DNA of 64,000 bases, taken from contig NC_134701.1 of the NCBI RefSeq assembly GCF_043290135.1, positions 5,858,001-5,922,000 of the forward strand, given 5' to 3'. Positions 58,916 to 64,000 of this stretch are shown here, one piece after another. The notes below the pieces were generated by a model, which did not search any database, was not told where the DNA came from, and saw only the letters and a program-made list of their open reading frames with translations. Numbering within the stretch: the stretch's first letter is position 1; every line of letters starts with the position of its first letter. Made by a program: the position numbers and the translations under genes. Source of the stretch: Rhipicephalus microplus. Its lineage: Eukaryota > Arthropoda > Arachnida > Ixodida > Ixodidae.

Positions 58916-61900
58916 GTCTCCGTGGCGCAATTGGCTAGCGCGATCGGCTGTTAACCGAGAGGTTGGAAGTTGGAGCCCACCCGGTGGTGGTGCGGCGATT
59001 TTTTTCCTTTTGGCTGATAGCTCTGAAGAAATGTTCTGACGGTGGTGAGAGTGGAGCACGACTGTCTCCGTGGCGCAATTGGCTAACGCTATCGGCTGTT
59101 AACCGAAAGGTTGGAGGTTCGGGCCCACCTGGTGGTGGTGCGGCGCTTTTTTTTCTTTGGGCTGATAGCTTTGAAGATATGTTCTGATGGTGGTGAGAGC
59201 GGAGCACGACTGTCTCCTTGGCGCAATTGGCTAGCGCGATCGGCTGTTAACCGAAAGGTTTGAGGTACGAGCCCACCCGGTGGTGGTGCGGCGCTTTTTT
59301 TTTCTTTGGGCTGATAGCTTTGAAGATATGTTCTGATGGTGGTGAGAGTGGAGCAGGACTGTCTCCGTGGCGCAATCGGCTAACCCGATCGGCTGTTAAC
59401 CGAAAGGTTGGAGGTACGAGCCCTCCCGGGAGTGGTGTGTTGCTTTTTTTATTTTGGGCTGATAGCTTCGAAGATATGTTCTGATGGTGGTGAGAGTGTA
59501 GCACGACTGTCTCCGTGGCGCAATTTGCTAGCGCGATCGGCTGTTAACCGAAAGGTTGGAGGTACGAGCCCACCTGGTGGTGGTGCGGCGCTTTTTTTTC
59601 TTTGGGCTGATAGCTTTGAAGATATGTTCTGATGGTGGTGAGAGTGGAGCACGACTGTCTCCATGGCGCAATTGGATATTCGATCGGGCTGTTAACTGAA
59701 AGGTTTGAGGTTCGAGCCCTTCCGGGAGTGGTGTGTTGCTTTTTTTATTTTGGGCTGATAGCTTTGAAGATATGTAATGATGGTGGTGAGTGTGGAGCAC
59801 GACTGTCTCCGTGGCGCAATTGGCTAGCGCGATCGGCTGTAAACCGAAAGGTTGGAGGTACGAGCCTACTCGGTGGAGGTGCGGCGCTTTTTTTTTCTTT
59901 GGGCTGATAGCTTTGAAGATATGTCCTGATGGTGGTGAGAGTGGAGCAGGACTGTCTCTGTGGCGCAATCGGCTAACGCGATCGGCTGTTAACCGAAAGG
60001 TTGGAGGTACGAGCCCTCCCGGGAGTGGTGTGTTGCTTGTTTTATTTTGGGCTGATAGCTTTGAAGATATGTTCTGATGGTGGTGAGAGTGGAGCACGAC
60101 TGTCTCCGTGGCGCAATTGGCTAGCGCGATCGGCTGTTAACCGAAAGGTTGGAGGTACGAGCCCACCCGGTGGTGGTGCGGCGCTTTTTTTTCTTTGGGC
60201 TGATAGCTTTGAAGATATGTTCTGATGGTGGTGAGAGTAGAGCACGACTGTCACCATGGCGCAATGGGCTATTCAATCGGCTGTTAACTGAAAGGTTTGA
60301 GTTTCGAGCCCTTGCGCGAGTGGTGTGTTGCTTTTTTTATTTTGGGCTGATAGCTTTGAAGATATGTAATGATGGTGGTGAGAGTGGAGCACGACTGTCT
60401 CCGTGGCGCAATTGGCTAGCGCGATCGGCTGTTAACCGAAAGGTTGGAGGTACGAGCCCACCCGGTGGTGGTGCGGCGCTTTTTTTCTTTGGGCTGATAG
60501 CTTTGAAGATACGTTCTGATGGTGGTGAGAGTGGAGCACGACTGTCTCCATGGCGCAATTGGCTATTCGATCGGCTGTTAACTGAAAGAATTGAGGTTCG
60601 AACCCTTCCGGGAGTGGTGCGGCGCTTTTTTTTCTTTGGGCTGATAGCTTTGAAGATATGTCCTGATGGTGGTGAGAGTGGAGCAGAACTGTCTCTGTGG
60701 CGCAATCGGCTAACGCGATCGGCTGTTAACCGAAAGGTTGGAGGTACGAGCCCTCCCGGGAGTGGTGTGTTGCTTGTTTTATTTTGGGCTGATAGCTTTG
60801 AAGATATGTTCTGATGGTGGTGAGAGTGGAGCACGACTGTCTCCGTGGCGCAATTGGCTAGCGCGATCGGCTGTTAACCGAAAGGTTGGAGGTACGAGCC
60901 CACCCGGTGGTGGTGCGGCGCTTTTTTTTCTTTGGGCTGATAGCTTTGAAGATATGTTCTGATGGTGGTGAGAGTAGAGCACGACTGTCTCCATGGCACA
61001 ATGGGCTATTCAATCGGCTGTTAACTGAAAGGTTTGAGTTTCGAGCCCTTGCGCGAGTGGTGTGTTGCTTTTTTTATTTTGGGCTGATAGCTTTGAAGAT
61101 ATGTAATGATGGTGGTGAGAGTGGAGCACGACTGTCTCCGTGGCGCAATTGGCTAGCGCGATCGGCTGTTAACCGAAAGGTTGGAGGTACGAGCCCACCC
61201 GGTGGTGGTGCGGCGCTTTTTTTTCTTTGGGCTGATAGCTTTGAAGATATGTTCTGATGGTGGTGAGAGTGGAGCACGACTGTCTCCATGGCGCAATTGG
61301 CTATTCGATCGGCTGTTAACTGAACGAATTGAGGTTCGAGCCCTTCCGGGAGTGGTGCGGCGCTTTTTTTTCTTTGGGCTGATAGCTTTGAAGAAATGTT
61401 CTGATGGTGGTGAGAGTTGAGCACGTCTGTCTCCGTGGCGCAATTGGCTAGCGCGGTCGGCTGTTAACCGAAAGGTTGGAGGTTCGAACCCTCCCGGGAG
61501 TGGTGTGTTGCTTTTTTTATTTTTTGCTGATAGCTTTGAAAATATGTTTTGATGGTGGTGAGTGTGGAGCAGGACTGTCTCCGTGACGCAATTGGCTAGC
61601 TCGATCGGCTGTTAACCGAAAGGTTGGAGGTACGAGCCCACCCGGTGGAGGTGCGGCGCTTTTTTTTTGGACTGATAGCTTTGAAGATATGTCCTGATGG
61701 TGGTGAGAGTGGAGCACGACTGTCTCCGTGGCGCAATTGGCTAGCGCGATCGACTGTTAACCGAGAGGTTGGAGGTTCGAGTCCACACTGTGGTGGTCCG
61801 GCACTTTTTTTTTCTTTGGACTGATAGCTCTGAAGAAATGTTCTGACGGTAGTGAGAGTGGAGCACGACTGTCTCCGTGGCGCAATTGGCTATGCGAAAG

Positions 61901-64000
61901 GCTGTTAACCGGAAGGTTGGAGGTTCGAGCCCTCCCGGGAGTGGTGTGTTGCTCTTTTTTCTTTGGGCTGATAGCTTTGAAGATATGTTCTGATGGTGGT
62001 GAGAGTGGAGCAGGACTGTCTCCGTGGCGCAATTGGCAAGCGCGATCGGCTGTTAACCGAAAGGTTGGAGGTACGAGCCCACCCGGTGGTGGTGCGGCGC
62101 TTTTTTTCTTTGGGCTGATAGCTCTGGAGAAATGTTCTGACGGTGGTGAGAGTGGAGCACGACTGTCTCCGTGGCGCATTTGGCTAGCGCGATCGGCTGT
62201 TAACCGAAAGGTTGGAGGTACGAGCCCTCCCGGGAGTGGTGTGTTGCTTTTTTTATTTCGGCCTGAAAGCTATGAAGATATGTTCTGATGCTGGTGAGAG
62301 TGGAGCCCGACTCTCCGTGGCGCAATCGGCTAGCGCGATCGGCTGTTAACCGAAAGGTTGGAGGTACGAGCCCTCCCGGGAGTGGTGTGTAGCTTTTCTT
62401 ATTTTGGGCTGATAGCTTTGAAGATATGTTCTGATGGTGGTGAGAGTGGAGCACGACTGTCTCCGTGGCGCAATTGGCTAGCGCGATCGGCTGTTAACCG
62501 AAAGGTTGGAGGTACGAGCCCACCCGGTGGTGGTGCGGCGCTTTTTTTTCTTTGGGCTGATAGCTTTGAAGATATGTTCTGATGGTGGTGAGAGTGGAGC
62601 ACGACTGTCTCCATGGCGCAATTGGCTATTCGATCGGCTGTTAACTGAAAGGTTTGAGGTTCGAGCCCTTCCGGGAGTGTTGTGTTGCTTTTTTTATTTT
62701 GGGCTGATAGCTTTGAAGATATGTAATGATGGTGGTGAGAGTGGAGCACGACTGTCTCTGTGGCGCAATTGGCTCGCGCGATCGGCGGTTAACCGAAAGG
62801 TTGGAGGTGCGAGCCCTCCCGGGAGTGGTGTGTTGCTTTTTTTATTTTGGGCTGATAGCTTTGAAAATATGTTCTGATGGTGGTGAGTGTGGAGCAGGAC
62901 TGTCTCCGTGGCGCAATTGGCTAGCGCGATCGGCTGTAAACCGAAAGGTTGGAGGTACGAGCCTACTCAGTGGAGGTGCGGCGCTTTTTTTTCTTTGGGC
63001 TGATAGCTTTGAAGATATGTTCTGATGGTGGTGAGAGTGGAGCACGACTGTCTCCGTGGCGCAATTGGCTAGCGCGATCGGCTGTTAACCGAGAGGTTGG
63101 AAGTTGGAGCCCACCCAGTGGTGGTGCGGCGATTTTTTTCCTTTTGGCTGATAGCTCTGAAGAAATGTTCTGACGGTGGTGAGAGTGGAGCACGACTGTC
63201 TCCATGGCGCAATTGGCTATGCGATCGGCTGTCAACTGAAAGGTTGGAGGTTCGAGTACTGCGGGAGTGGTGTATTGCTTTTTTTTTTCTTTGGGCTGAT
63301 AGCTTTGAAGATGTGTTCTGATGGTGGTAAGAGTGGAGCACGACTGTCTCCGTGGCGCAATTGGCTAGCGCTATCGGCTGTTAACCGAAAGGTTGGAGGT
63401 TCGGGCCCACCTGGTGGTGGTGCGGCGCTTTTTTTTCTTTGGGCTGATAGCTTTGAAGATATGTTCTGATGGTGGTGAGAGTGGAGCACGACTGTCTCCG
63501 TGGCGCAATTGGCTAGCGCGATCGGCTGTTAACCAAAAGGTTGGAGGTACGAGCCCACCCTGTGGTGGTGCGGCGCTTTTTTTTCTTTGGGCTGATAGCT
63601 TTGAAGATATGTTCTGATGGTGGTGAGAGTGGAGCAGGACTGTCTCCGTGGCGCAATCGGCTAACGCGATCGGCTGTTAACCGAAAGGTTGGAGGTACGA
63701 GCCCTCCCGGGAGTGGTGTGTTGCTTTTTTATTTTGGGCTGATAGCTTCGAAGATATGTTCTGATGGTGGTGAGAGTGTAGCACGACTGTCTCCGTGGCG
63801 CAATTTGCTAGCGCGATCGGCTGTTAACCGAAAGGTTGGAGGTACGAGCCCACCTGGTGGTGGTGCGGCGCTTTTTTTTTCTTTGGGCTGATAGCTTTGA
63901 AGATATGTTCTGATGGTGGTGAGAGTGGAGCACGACTGTCTCCATGGCGCAATTGGCTATTCGATCGGGCTGTTAACTGAAAGGTTTGAGGTTCGAGCCC

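Larger units (their letters stand above)
41541..64000 (+). repeat. tRNA-Asn-derived satellite array, block 3b (right type)
   Basis: Head-to-tail units continue to the window edge with a changed composition. From about 41551 many units read GGAGGTACGAGCCC, with A in place of the second T of the B box. The upstream flank is mostly GAGCACGACT rather than GAGCAGGACT, and many T-tracts read CTTTTTTTATTTTGGGC. These units are interspersed with shortened-D-arm units of the CCATGGCGC...CTATTCGATCGG type. The last unit is cut at base 64000 in its T-arm, so the array continues beyond the window. Confidence 0.92.

Noticed and set aside
1..64000. CRISPR array
   Set aside because: The repeats are contiguous with no unique spacers, the units vary, and the retroelements and Pol III features are eukaryotic.
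1..64000. Array of functional tRNA-Asn genes
   Set aside because: Most units have mismatches in the anticodon stem, T-stem and acceptor, altered boxes or a missing anticodon. A few units could fold fairly well (for example 45488-45561), but I saw none with a fully paired cloverleaf.
1..64000. Cluster of independent tRNA-derived SINE insertions
   Set aside because: Spacing is regular, the orientation is single, no A-rich tails or target duplications bound the units, and multi-unit blocks are duplicated. This indicates tandem DNA-level amplification.

Overview
This window is almost entirely one head-to-tail satellite array. The repeat unit is about 148 bp and is derived from a eukaryotic tRNA-Asn(GTT) gene. 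In each unit, roughly 74 bases still read as a tRNA-Asn: GTCTCCG acceptor strand, GCGC D-stem, CTGTTAA anticodon loop, and TTCGAGC T-loop. A T6-T9 tract follows 8-20 bases downstream, and then a spacer of about 50 bases. Dividing the array length by 148 gives about 400 units, all in the + orientation. Each unit therefore resembles a compact RNA polymerase III gene (A box, B box, oligo-T terminator), but nearly all carry stem mismatches that make a normal aminoacylatable tRNA unlikely.

Two retrotransposon remnants interrupt the array. A 5'-truncated non-LTR (LINE) element on the minus strand (27434-28921) keeps an uninterrupted reverse transcriptase ORF. A truncated Ty3/Gypsy element on the plus strand (32479-34714) keeps RNase H, an integrase with all its catalytic residues, a polypurine tract and a short LTR-like end. 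Their flanks show that they lie in homologous units of two paralogous blocks of the array, and an uninterrupted paralogue of the LINE site lies at 37.58 kb.

Layout: 1-27433, 28922-32478 and 34715 to about 41540 are the left-type array, with T-loop TTCGAGC and units of several subtypes, some lacking the anticodon. From about 41541 to 64000 is the right-type array. There many units carry TACGAGC in the T-loop, and others have a shortened D-arm and CCATGG at the 5' end. Both domains are built by segmental duplication of multi-unit blocks, with offsets such as 1887, 2196, 1738, 5565, 4984, 2218 and 2946 bp. This is typical of satellite growth by unequal exchange.

The organism is a eukaryote with a large repeat-rich genome. 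The style of the LINE and Gypsy proteins suggests an arthropod, most plausibly a hard tick, but that is inference from family resemblance. No host single-copy gene is visible. The many open frames of 60-290 codons within the array are by-products of the repeat and are not proposed as genes.
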